A DNA stretch of 33,242 nucleotides from Paenibacillaceae bacterium UBA6304. GTDB taxonomy: Bacteria > Bacillota > Bacilli > Paenibacillales > Paenibacillaceae. Positions within the stretch are counted from its first letter, which is position 1. Each line of letters begins with the position of its first letter. The notes beneath the pieces were generated by a model. It ran no database searches. It was not told where the DNA came from and was given only the letters and a program-made list of their open reading frames with translations. Both the position numbers and the translations under genes were made by a program. Of this stretch, positions 8,089-16,119 are shown in pieces. The DNA lies in assembly GCA_002439285.1 (NCBI GenBank), contig DJTQ01000234.1:1-33242 (forward strand), read 5' to 3'.

Positions 8089-8091
8089 GTT

Positions 8092-8630
8092 AGCACGAAG
8101 CTGATCAAATCGGTTGGCTCGGCCAGCAACTCACAAATGAACGAAAGATGGAAATCGCCCAGGCGCTCCGGGATGCTGGAATCGAAGGCGTTGCGGCAAA
8201 CAGCTGTATGTACTCACCCCGACCCATAAACAGGCCCAATCAGACCTGGCGGGCGGATATGGCGCCGGCGCGCCGAGCGGAGTTCCGCGAAGAAGCCCAG
8301 GGATGCCAAAAATGAAGACACCTGACATAGCGGCCGAAACCCTCCCTAGCAACAAATTAAAGGTGAAGCTGCCCGCCCTGCCTGCGGCGGATTTACGTAA
8401 GTTTTTTCAGGATATGCGCAAAGATCTCTGGAACTGGGGTTCGAGAACGAATCTTGCCACCATGGGACCTTCTGTTGATGGTATTCCCAAGAATAACCCT
8501 AAGCAGCAGACCTCCATGTCTACAGAAAACCAACTCCAATATCGGCAAGTATTTATGGATGGAGACGGAGATGGTTCCGGGGGGAGCCCGAAGAAGCCTG
8601 GGGATTTGTCTGGGGGGGCTGAGGGGACGG
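8092..8630 (+). repeat. Duplicated toxin linker segment, copy 2
   Basis: Counterpart of 6122-6673. The length difference of 13 bases is fully explained by a net 12-base deletion near 8113 and a one-base deletion near 8203. Most remaining bases are identical, so the duplication is recent enough to support homologous recombination. Confidence 0.9.
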
Positions 8631-8951
8631 GAAAAACTACGAGCAAAATGATCAATGATATAAGAACAAAGACACCAGATCAATTGCTCAAAGAAGGCTG
8701 GCAGGATGTAACTGATCCAAGGAAAGCCCAGAATACCATGTCTCGAGAATATTATCATCCTGAAACAGGTTTAAAAATCAATTATGATCCAGGAAAGAAA
8801 GGTGCAACAGGATTTGAAGCGGTAGACCATTACCACATCCATAATCCGAAATATACCGATAAAAAAGTCGACTATTATTTTGATAATTGAAGGAAATCCT
8901 GTGGGTAAAGGTTCGAAAGCTTCACATATTGTAATAAAGGACGGTGAATAA
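8092..8951 (+). pseudogene. Orphan toxin cassette: linker copy plus a different, frameshifted toxin tail
   Basis: The segment repeats the toxin linker (see 6122-6673) but has no start codon or N-terminal domains. A one-base deletion near 8203 breaks the frame within the copy; after it the frame is open to the TGA at 8888-8890. The longest ATG-started frame (from 8303) has no good ribosome binding site. Past 8630 the tail is unrelated to the intact toxin: KTPDQLLKEGWQDVTDP, MSREYYHPETGLKINYDPG and FEAVDHYHIHNP. Removing one T at 8886-8888 restores EGNPVGKGSKASHIVIKDGE with a TAA at 8949-8951, two bases before the next gene. The DHYH...NP and GSKxSHI pattern fits a polymorphic-toxin effector, possibly type 24 (from memory, unsure). 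Probably silent unless recombined into the intact gene. Confidence 0.75.
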
Positions 8952-8953
8952 GT

Positions 8954-9301
8954 ATGAAGATAGATACCTTTATTAAAGAATACGATTTGCATGATAGCTT
9001 ATTAGAAAATATTCGTATTAACGGTGAGAAACTGGTTCTCGATATTGATCTCTGTAATTGGAGACAAAAAAATTACAGTCCCGAGGAAGATGAAATGAAA
9101 GTAATTAAGGTTACTTTCGGTAATGTACAAAGTTATCATTTAGATTCAACAAATGATACGGTAGATTCCGATTCTATTTTGGAGATCAGTTGTTCGGATG
9201 TGGATTCTTCCTCAACATCGAAAGATATTAAAATCGTCTTTGAAGGTGAAGGAGACATAAAAATAATGACATTTAGAAGTGATGATGTAATCGTAGAGTA
9301 A
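8954..9301 (+). CDS. Probable immunity protein of the orphan cassette
   Basis: A 115-residue acidic protein predicted to be mostly beta-strand, without signal peptide or membrane segment. It begins YDLHDSLLENIRINGEKL followed by LDIDLCNWRQ, a pattern I associate with small immunity-type proteins of Firmicutes but cannot name. Its ATG lies two bases after the restored stop of the orphan toxin tail, with AGGACGGTGA as ribosome binding site. This supports the idea that the tail originally ended at 8951. It may still be expressed to protect against siblings that deploy this toxin tail. No promoter of its own is obvious. Confidence 0.6.
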   Translation: MKIDTFIKEYDLHDSLLENIRINGEKLVLDIDLCNWRQKNYSPEEDEMKVIKVTFGNVQSYHLDSTNDTVDSDSILEISCSDVDSSSTSKDIKIVFEGEGDIKIMTFRSDDVIVE

Positions 9302-9441
9302 TTAGCCTATATTCTCCTATTCCTTTTTTTTAAACTGGTCGATATGGTCAGAAGCTACCCTGGAAAAATCGCCAGTTTCCTTCATGAATTCTTATCTCGC
9401 ATGGGCACCTAAACTAACTATTATTACGAAGGCAGCATACC

Positions 9442-9480
9442 AAGAACCCCTGGCCTCATTAGGCCAAGGGTTCTTCTTGT
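9442..9480. terminator. Bidirectional terminator between toxin locus and mannanase
   Basis: AAGAACCC-c-TGGCCT (9442-9456) pairs with AGGCCA-a-GGGTTCTT (9461-9475) around CATT, with one mismatch. T-rich sequence follows on the plus strand; it lies between convergent genes and probably serves both. Confidence 0.8.
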
Positions 9481-9525
9481 CCCGCTCCTTCTCCCCACAG
9501 CGGGGCGCGGCTCATACTTTAATAC

Positions 9526-12500
9526 TTAGAAATTCACTTGAAAGTTCGTGATGTTCAGTGTACCCGCCGTCACGCTCTCCCCGGTTCCGGCGTATACCTT
9601 GAATTCGATGGCCCGGATGTCGGTCGGGTCCGAAAGCGGTGAGTTGTTTACCCAGTTCGTGGCCTTAGACTTCCAGATGGGGGCGTTCAGCACGTACTCG
9701 ACGTCGACGGATTCCCCGGCCCCGATGACCCTTTCGATGGAAGAATCGGTTGAGATTTGGCCCCCCGTCTCTTCCCAAATCCAATCGGTGCCGGTCCGTA
9801 ATACCAAGGAAACATGGATCGGCTTGGTTCCGGTGTTCGTCAAGGTGCAGGACACGCTTCCGTAGCTGGACCAGTCATCCCCCACCCCAAGGCCAGGCTT
9901 GGTCTCGGTAGCGACGCCGGCCGAAATGCTATCGCTTAAGGAAGAAGCATAATTCACATAGATGGTTTCGCCATTTAACCCACTCGAAATGTTTCCCGTA
10001 AACGCCGAATCCACAAAGTTCCATGGATAGTAGCTTGCCGTCTTGGGGCGGTTCATTTCCGCAATCTCAGCCGCATAGGCACCCGCCGGCAAATCAAAAC
10101 TGACGGAATGCAGTTGAACACTTCCCTCCAGATTGCCGCCCCCTCCTTGTACTCTAAAAATCATCCGGTTCACATCCTTATTCGTCAGAGCCGCTAAAGG
10201 AACCGTGGCCATCAAGGTCGTTTTAGCCGGGATTTTAATATACTGGCCAAGTTCTACCCACTTCCAGGCCCCGTCTTTGACGATCGGCTGAAGCTGAATC
10301 TCCACCGGATTGGGATTGGTTAGAATGAAATTCATATTGCTATAGGAACTCCAATTCGCCGCCGGGTTCAGGTCCAACTGAATGCTCGGGTAATTCTCCG
10401 CCTGAAGGTCGAAGGACATGCTTAACCCGCCGTTCTCAAGCGGGGCAAGCTGCGCTACGGTCGGAGTTGTCGGCTCATCCTCCCCGTTAATTCCGACATA
10501 CCAGTCCGAATAGTCGTCGAGAATTCCCGGATCTATAGGCTGTATCTGTCCCGGATCGCCGGTAGTCACCATCACTGCATTACTTGCTGCCGATACATTC
10601 CCCGCGTCGTCAAAAGCTTTTACCGTGAATATATAGGCTGTATTCCCTTCCAATCCGGAAGCTGTATAGCTAATTGCGGCCGTTGTGCCGATTAGAGTTT
10701 CATTGCTGTATACTTGGTAACCCGCTACGCCAATATCATCCGTGGATGCCGTCCATGACAGATGGGCTGTTGTGATCGCAGGAACTGCGGTTAAGCCGGC
10801 CGGCGCAGTGGGAACACTCTGGTCGTTGCTGTCGACGGTCGTTACAATTACCTGGTTGCTGGCCTCGGACGAATTGCCCGCGGCATCGATCGCTTTTACC
10901 GTGAAGCCATAGGATGTATTCGCTTTCAAACCTGTAACTGTGTAATTCGTCGTGGCGCTAATATCCACTAAGGCTCCATCTTTGTACACGTTATAACCGG
11001 TGACTCCTACGTTGTCAGTAGATGCCGTCCAGGTGAGCGCTACCGTAGAGTAGGTTGGCGATGTGCCTGACAAGTTCGCAGGGGTTGTCGGTGCCTGGTT
11101 GTCGGAGGGTCCGTCGCTAAAAACCGAGCTGATTACCGAAGTCGCCTTAATACCGTTCGGGCCATTGATAATGGCATTTCCCTGCTCGGTGTAGCTGGTC
11201 CCCGCCCAGTCGTTCGACATGTCGAGATACTCCAACCCTGAGCCGTTACCTTTCCATGACCATCCGAGATAACCTACGTTCTTCTCCTCGCTATAGCTCA
11301 TGATCGTCGCTTCATCCACGTCGCCATTCGTGTGTTTAATCCCGAATTCGCCGATGACAAGTGCGAGATTCTTATTCAGAACGTTATCTATATTGTTCTT
11401 AACGGTGGAGGCATCTCCTCCTGCATACTCGTACATGTGAATCGCAAACATTGTGTTCTTAAGTGGATCGGAATTGAAAACCTGAGTGCCGTAGTCGAAC
11501 ACCGATTGCGGATATTGTCCCCACCCTGCACTATCGACCATAATGGTGTTCTTAATCCCGGCATTGCGAAGTTTCGGAATCACGGTAGTGTAGCCTTGAG
11601 CCCATACCGCTCCATCCCAAGTACCGAACCATTCGTTGGCGATATTCAGGATGACCGTCTTCTCTTTTCCGATAAGTGCACTTTTCATTTCGATCCAGTA
11701 ATTTGCGATGTTGTCCAACACCGTCTGGCTGTCCGAACCCGTTCCGTCATGGACTTCAAGCACCGTGACCAGCTTGTTCTGTTCGCATAAGGTGATGATG
11801 CTCTGGATCGCGGAAAGACTGTCCTTGGTCCACTGCTGCCCATCCGAAAGAACAATTCTTACAGTGTTGGCACCGGTGGCGGCTATTGCGGGAATGGCCA
11901 CAGAGAGCTGATCTTTATACCACGTATGCGCATGATTCACACCTCTCATTACAAAAGGATTTCCATTAGCGTCATAGAGCGTCGTGCCTTCAATGTAGAA
12001 TCCGGCGTTGTTGGACGAGGTTGGATTCGTTGTAATCGTTAATGAATCGCTTGCGGCGGATACATTCCCTGCGGCATCCCTCGCTTTTACCGTAAAGCTA
12101 TATGCCGTATTCGCCGCCAGTTCTGTAACTGTATAACTTGTAGTTGTACTCGAACCCGCTAAAATCGTCCCGCGAAAAATATCATAACCAGCCACTCCTA
12201 CATCGTCCGTAGAAGCCGTCCAAGTAAGACTCACTGTCGTATCGGTCTTAGCTGAGCTTGAGAGATTCGCAGGTGCGGTAGGTGCCGCAGTATCCGGCGC
12301 GGTCGGCGTAACCGGCGTAAACCGCCACTTCTGCTGGGGGTTCCCGTTATCGGTCCATTGTTGGACATTCGCTCCATCATGGGTATAGCCTCCGATGACA
12401 TCCAGTGCTTTGCCGCTGGATTGCACGATCAGCTTATAATTTCCGCCGCCGGCGTCCGTTATTTTCCACTTCTGATTCGACCCGCCGTTGTCGCTCCATT

Positions 12501-13230
12501 GCTGTACATTGGCCCCGTCACCTTTCTGCGATCCTGCTACTTCCAGAGCCTTGCCGCTCGCTTGGGAGATTAGCTTATAATATCCGTCTCCGACTTCGAT
12601 GACCTTCCACTGTTGCCGGGGCTGGTCATTATCGGTCCATTGATGCACATTTGCTCCATCGTTGGCAGCCCCCTCGGCCACCTCCAGGTTTTTACCGCTA
12701 TGAAGGGCTGTAAGCTCATAGACCGTGCCGGACACGATATCATTCTCCGGAATTTCCGGCCCACTGCCTTCTGCATATACTTGAAAATCCCACAAGGAAT
12801 AACCCCATGAAGTTCCCCTTTCCGTACCGTACATTCTTACGTATCTGGCCGCCTTCTTCTCAAAAGAAATCGAATCGACACCGCCGTCACCCGACGTCGT
12901 GGTGTATACCGTGTCCCATTGATTCTGATCTATCGAAGTTTGAATCTGATATGACTTGGCATAAGCCGCCTCCCAATTTAGTAAAACGCCTCCGATCTCG
13001 GTAACTTCGCCAAGATCGACGCTAATCCATTGCGGATCGGAATAATGGGACGACCATCTCGTCGAAGCATTTCCGTCAAACGCCATAGCCGGGGTTTTAT
13101 CATCATCCTCTACCGAGCTTGCCGTTGCGGCTTTGTTTAGAGCCAGGTTTGCCGCTGCCTTTACGGTCATGGACGGCATCACGCTAAATAGCATTCCAAA
13201 GATGAGAATACAGGATAATATCTTTTTCAT
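9526..13230 (-). CDS. Secreted multidomain GH5 beta-mannanase
   Basis: A 1234-residue exported enzyme. Order: signal peptide 1-25; F5/8-type C (discoidin, CBM32-like) about 28-155; ricin-type beta-trefoil about 165-307 with three QxW repeats; fibronectin III about 314-402; catalytic domain about 409-705; two more fibronectin III domains about 712-892; and a C-terminal region about 900-1234 with two related beta-rich halves, probably carbohydrate-binding. The catalytic part closely follows Bacillus GH5 (subfamily 8) mannanases. Glu533 in NIANEWFG is the expected acid/base and Glu628 in VIGEFG the nucleophile. It would cleave beta-1,4-mannan outside the cell. The frame is open to 13425, but GGGAGG and a signal peptide fix the start at 13230. 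There is no sortase or SLH anchor, so it is probably released or bound to substrate. Confidence 0.92.
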   Translation of the reverse strand: MKKILSCILIFGMLFSVMPSMTVKAAANLALNKAATASSVEDDDKTPAMAFDGNASTRWSSHYSDPQWISVDLGEVTEIGGVLLNWEAAYAKSYQIQTSIDQNQWDTVYTTTSGDGGVDSISFEKKAARYVRMYGTERGTSWGYSLWDFQVYAEGSGPEIPENDIVSGTVYELTALHSGKNLEVAEGAANDGANVHQWTDNDQPRQQWKVIEVGDGYYKLISQASGKALEVAGSQKGDGANVQQWSDNGGSNQKWKITDAGGGNYKLIVQSSGKALDVIGGYTHDGANVQQWTDNGNPQQKWRFTPVTPTAPDTAAPTAPANLSSSAKTDTTVSLTWTASTDDVGVAGYDIFRGTILAGSSTTTSYTVTELAANTAYSFTVKARDAAGNVSAASDSLTITTNPTSSNNAGFYIEGTTLYDANGNPFVMRGVNHAHTWYKDQLSVAIPAIAATGANTVRIVLSDGQQWTKDSLSAIQSIITLCEQNKLVTVLEVHDGTGSDSQTVLDNIANYWIEMKSALIGKEKTVILNIANEWFGTWDGAVWAQGYTTVIPKLRNAGIKNTIMVDSAGWGQYPQSVFDYGTQVFNSDPLKNTMFAIHMYEYAGGDASTVKNNIDNVLNKNLALVIGEFGIKHTNGDVDEATIMSYSEEKNVGYLGWSWKGNGSGLEYLDMSNDWAGTSYTEQGNAIINGPNGIKATSVISSVFSDGPSDNQAPTTPANLSGTSPTYSTVALTWTASTDNVGVTGYNVYKDGALVDISATTNYTVTGLKANTSYGFTVKAIDAAGNSSEASNQVIVTTVDSNDQSVPTAPAGLTAVPAITTAHLSWTASTDDIGVAGYQVYSNETLIGTTAAISYTASGLEGNTAYIFTVKAFDDAGNVSAASNAVMVTTGDPGQIQPIDPGILDDYSDWYVGINGEDEPTTPTVAQLAPLENGGLSMSFDLQAENYPSIQLDLNPAANWSSYSNMNFILTNPNPVEIQLQPIVKDGAWKWVELGQYIKIPAKTTLMATVPLAALTNKDVNRMIFRVQGGGGNLEGSVQLHSVSFDLPAGAYAAEIAEMNRPKTASYYPWNFVDSAFTGNISSGLNGETIYVNYASSLSDSISAGVATETKPGLGVGDDWSSYGSVSCTLTNTGTKPIHVSLVLRTGTDWIWEETGGQISTDSSIERVIGAGESVDVEYVLNAPIWKSKATNWVNNSPLSDPTDIRAIEFKVYAGTGESVTAGTLNITNFQVNF

Positions 13231-13724
13231 TATTGGACCTCCCGTTCGGATATTTAAAATTTGAGTTAATACTTCGTAAAATCCCCCCAAAGAAAGAACT
13301 GGCTGCACGGTCTCAAAAAAATGAAAGAAAGAAAGGAAGTCTTGAAAACATCTTGCGGGATATTGAGATAGCGAAATAGCGAGATAGTGAGGCGTGAGGT
13401 GTGAGGCGACTACATCACAAGGCATACGGAGAATGGGGCTGTGTCAGGAACGAGACTTCATTGCATGTTCGAGCTCAAGACATATTCAGCAAATGGTGTT
13501 ATTCGGTAGAACCACCCCCTTTAAATGTGATAATCTACTATTTTCATATAATTAATAATAAAGCGGTTACATGTAGAAAAGAGGCCAGTTAGCTAAAATT
13601 CTTTATTTTAATATTCACACTTTATTATTTGTTATTATTAATGTCAATGTATTCAAATAACAGAATAATAAAAATTATTATGAAAATAAACAATCCGCTA
13701 CTTTCACATAAACATTAACAAAAA
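13231..13724. other. Long non-coding region upstream of the mannanase
   Basis: I see no gene in these 494 bases. The part near the mannanase contains a low-complexity run built from GAGATAG, GCGAAATAGC and GTGAGG units (about 13361-13408). The distal part is very AT-rich (13545-13720) and likely contains promoter and control sites of the mannanase, but no promoter stands out. Confidence 0.4.
13558..13571 (-). promoter_or_regulatory. cre-like catabolite repression site
   Basis: The minus strand reads TGTAACCGCTTTAT, matching 12 of 14 positions of the CcpA site TGWAANCGNTNWCA; the last two bases differ. Carbon control of a mannanase is biologically reasonable, but the site lies over 300 bases from the start codon, so this is tentative. 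Confidence 0.3.
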
Positions 13725-14250
13725 GAGGGTGTCCAAAAGTCATCATCGTAGATGACTTTTGAGACACCCCCTCGCTCTCTAAGAAGTTTGGCCCATTAGA
13801 GGACTTCCGACTAACATATACGATTTAGACTTAATTACTTTGACTAACTATTCACGAAACAGGCGCACATTAAGCAAACTTCCATTAATCAACCAGTAAC
13901 TTCACTCATTCACTGCTGGGATCGTATAAGAGTGACTGTTGGGAGCAAATTAGCTGTATTTCCTACAGTTAATTACCGTGAACCCAGCCGTTCTGGATAA
14001 TTAGCTGTATTTTCTACAGTTAATTCTAGTCCTTTCCGCCTTTTTCGCTCCAGGCGCCTAGATTAACTGTAGGTTTTCCAGTTAGTTTGGTCCAGACCCG
14101 GCCTACCGCACGAAATAACTGTAGGTTTTCCAGTTAATCTTCATAGAGCGGCCTGGTGAGCCCAGGGAGAATAGCGATATGGTGAAAATGAGCCTGGTCA
14201 GGACAAAGGGATGTCCCGCAGTCAGCCAAGATGCCTTTTTGGGACACCTC
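13725..14250. repeat. Hairpin-bounded intergenic repeat element, copy A
   Basis: A non-coding element related over its whole length to 23921-24488. It starts with the hairpin GGGTGTCC...AGTCATC/GATGACT...GACACCCC (13727-13770) and ends with a degenerate version (about 14209-14249). Between them lie four imperfect palindromes: two of the form TTAGCTGTATTTCCTACAGTTAATT-like (about 13949 and 14001) and two of the form TTAACTGTAGGTTTTCCAGTTA-like (about 14063 and 14116). No transposase or open frame is present. It may be a MITE-like or extragenic palindromic family. Confidence 0.8.
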
Positions 14251-14364
14251 TTTTCATCACAACTAACTACCGGGTTAGCATTATAACCCTTCAAACTCAA
14301 GTCTATCGCTGTCCCGAATTCAAACTTAGGCTAACGTTCAAATCGATACTTGCATTTCTGGCCA

Positions 14365-14511
14365 TCAATGTTTTACTCGTTCCACTCTCGTCCCAATATA
14401 GTCCTGTATATCCTCTTTCGGAATATCCAGGGCAGCGGAAAGCTCGCCATACAATAAGTCTTCGGCACGTATTTTAAAGTAATTTCTCGAGCGGATGTAA
14501 GCGGAGATTTT
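14365..14511 (-). pseudogene. Possible 3' fragment of an unknown small gene
   Basis: One minus-strand frame is open for 48 codons and reads like real protein, with RAEDLLYGELSAALDIPKED followed by YIGTRVERVKH and a TGA at 14365-14367. It has no start codon or ribosome binding site and is preceded by stops. I do not recognise it. It may be the end of a decayed gene, or chance. Confidence 0.25.
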
Positions 14512-14540
14512 TTATCATTGAAAATAGGCAGCTATATAAA

Positions 14541-14569
14541 AGCTAAAAAGAGCACCCGGTGGGTGCTCT
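14541..14569 (-). terminator. Terminator of the SGNH hydrolase gene
   Basis: AGAGCACCC (14549-14557) and GGGTGCTCT (14561-14569) form a perfect nine-pair stem. On the minus strand it is followed by TTTTTAGC, and it lies 47 bases after the hydrolase stop. Confidence 0.85.
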
Positions 14570-14615
14570 AAAAAACATAGAAAAATCATGTCTAAAAGAG
14601 ACCCCCCGCAGCGTT

Positions 14616-15221
14616 CTATAGACGCTCCAGAAAGGAAATGGCCATCGATGCGATCCGCGCATGTCCCCGCTGATTCGGATGAAGGCCATCCTCGGTGAAG
14701 AACGGAAGCGTTAGCTTGTTCAACCCGCTCTCCGCATATAAATCCAATACCGGCAATGCGTAACGCTGGCCCAAGTACCGCACCGCCTCCGCATAGTCGC
14801 CCAGGCGATGGCCCGCTTCATTGAGACGATCGATATCGTAACCGTCTTTGTCGCGTTGCAGCGGAGTCCATAAGTTCAATCGGCAGGCGGAATTCTCGGA
14901 CAAAATATGTTCAATCAGTGTCATATAAGCGCCGACGAACGTCAGCGGATCCTTCTTCCCGCGGTCGCCGAGCGGTTTATCCAGCCGGTAGTCATTGGTG
15001 CCGGCAAAGATGGTGACGCAGTCCAATCCTGCATCCATTTCTCGACCGACATTCACGGTAGCGCCCCCATCCGTGGCCCCGCCAGCGGTCATGGGACATC
15101 CGCTACGGCCGTAATTATGCACCACGGCCAATCCCAAGGCGTTGCCTACCAGCGGTTGATAACCGTTAGCTTCAGTGATACTGTCGCCCAGCGTCCCCCA
15201 ACTTCTTCCCTGCCATTTCAT
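14616..15221 (-). CDS. SGNH/GDSL-family hydrolase
   Basis: A 201-residue cytoplasmic esterase or lipase-type enzyme; no signal peptide. The SGNH blocks are present: GTLGDSIT with nucleophile Ser14, NYGRSG (block II Gly), GTND at 74-77 (block III Asn), and DGLHPNQRGH with Asp178 and His181 completing the triad. Such enzymes deacylate sugars or cleave small esters; the substrate is unknown. I set the start at the ATG 15221 because GGGAGG lies eight bases upstream and the GDS block then falls close to the N-terminus, as usual. A longer frame from 15284 is open but lacks support. Proximity to the mannanase might hint at sugar deacetylation, but they are separated by 1.4 kb. Confidence 0.85.
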   Translation of the reverse strand: MKWQGRSWGTLGDSITEANGYQPLVGNALGLAVVHNYGRSGCPMTAGGATDGGATVNVGREMDAGLDCVTIFAGTNDYRLDKPLGDRGKKDPLTFVGAYMTLIEHILSENSACRLNLWTPLQRDKDGYDIDRLNEAGHRLGDYAEAVRYLGQRYALPVLDLYAESGLNKLTLPFFTEDGLHPNQRGHARIASMAISFLERL

Positions 15222-15527
15222 CCTTGTTCCCTCCCGATTCGTTAGAGGGTAAATCCAATTTCCCCTCATTGTTGTTGTAATCATAGCCCGTCCTGGCCCC
15301 TAGTTCAAGAAGTATGCTCTACAGCTCAGCTCTGTGATGAACACGTCCCGTGAGCCGATGCCCGGATCGCGCGCGACTAGGTCATCGGCCGTGCCGGACG
15401 CCTAGCCCATTGAACAAGTAATGAAATAAATGATACACAGTAGGTGATTGTTTTCACATAATTGTTAGCCGCAAACTCTTATACTTGATTCCTAGACTTT
15501 ATTACATTCATTAGGGAGAGTATCAAC
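15222..15527. other. Intergenic region between divergent genes
   Basis: These 306 bases separate the divergently oriented SGNH hydrolase and lipoprotein genes and must hold both promoters. The middle is GC-rich and the lipoprotein-proximal third AT-rich. I see no convincing promoter pair, RNA gene or open frame. Confidence 0.4.
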
Positions 15528-16046
15528 ATGAGCAAGAAAGTAATGTTAGGCGTATTAGGTACCGTTGCGGTGGCCGCTATAATGGGCGGATGCTCCAATG
15601 GAGACACCAAAAGTGCTGAGGTTAAGGCGAGCGTGGATTCCATTTCGAAGGCTTCAACCGCTTATTATTATGAGGAGGCATCGGTTACAGGCGATGATTT
15701 CAATGCTTTTGTTCAGAACAGAACCGGTGCCGTATCGATCGCAACGACCAATGAAGATGGTTCCCCCAACTTGGCGACCTTAGTGCCCTCGATTACAGAG
15801 GACGGCAAATATCTGATCATCGTATCGGCAGAGAATCAAACCATCACTAACATCAAGGAACGCGAACTGGCGGTATTCGAATTCTTCAATTATCAACCCA
15901 ATGAAGAAGACAAAATGAAACGCAACACAGGCGCCCGCGCCGTTGTTAAATATGATGCAGATGCGCAAACAGATCTCATCACCAAATATGGAGCTACCGC
16001 GGAATCGACCCTGCTTGAAATTGTTAAGGTTATTCCTTTAGGTTAA
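15528..16046 (+). CDS. Lipoprotein with pyridoxamine-phosphate-oxidase-like fold
   Basis: A 172-residue lipoprotein. Residues 1-21 are a signal peptide ending in the lipobox IMGGC, so Cys22 would be lipidated and hold the protein on the outer face of the membrane. Residues about 50-170 resemble the FMN-binding split-barrel family (AVSIATTNEDGSPNLATLVP, then YLIIVSAENQTITNIKE), as in pyridoxamine 5'-phosphate oxidase-related proteins. The split-barrel fold normally works in the cytoplasm, so an exported version is uncommon and flavin binding is unproven. GGGAGAG lies before the ATG. It is monocistronic with a hairpin after its stop. Confidence 0.75.
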   Translation: MSKKVMLGVLGTVAVAAIMGGCSNGDTKSAEVKASVDSISKASTAYYYEEASVTGDDFNAFVQNRTGAVSIATTNEDGSPNLATLVPSITEDGKYLIIVSAENQTITNIKERELAVFEFFNYQPNEEDKMKRNTGARAVVKYDADAQTDLITKYGATAESTLLEIVKVIPLG

Positions 16047-16070
16047 GATCTAATATTTCCGCAATACATA

Positions 16071-16112
16071 AAGACCGATGACATCGATCAGGGATGTTTT
16101 CGGTCTTATTTG
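16071..16112 (+). terminator. Probable terminator of the lipoprotein gene
   Basis: AAGACCG (16071-16077) pairs with CGGTCTT (16101-16107), with an inner ACATC/GATGT stem, followed by ATTTG. The T tract is short. It lies between convergent genes and could serve both. Confidence 0.6.
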
Positions 16113-16119
16113 TGTGACA

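Noticed and set aside
13231..13425. 65-codon N-terminal extension of the mannanase frame
   Set aside because: A GGGAGG site and a classical signal peptide start at 13230; the extension would bury the signal peptide.
13725..14250. CRISPR array suggested by repeated palindromic units
   Set aside because: Only four imperfect units with irregular spacing in two orientations, no regular spacers and no cas genes; the whole block recurs at 23921-24488 as an element.
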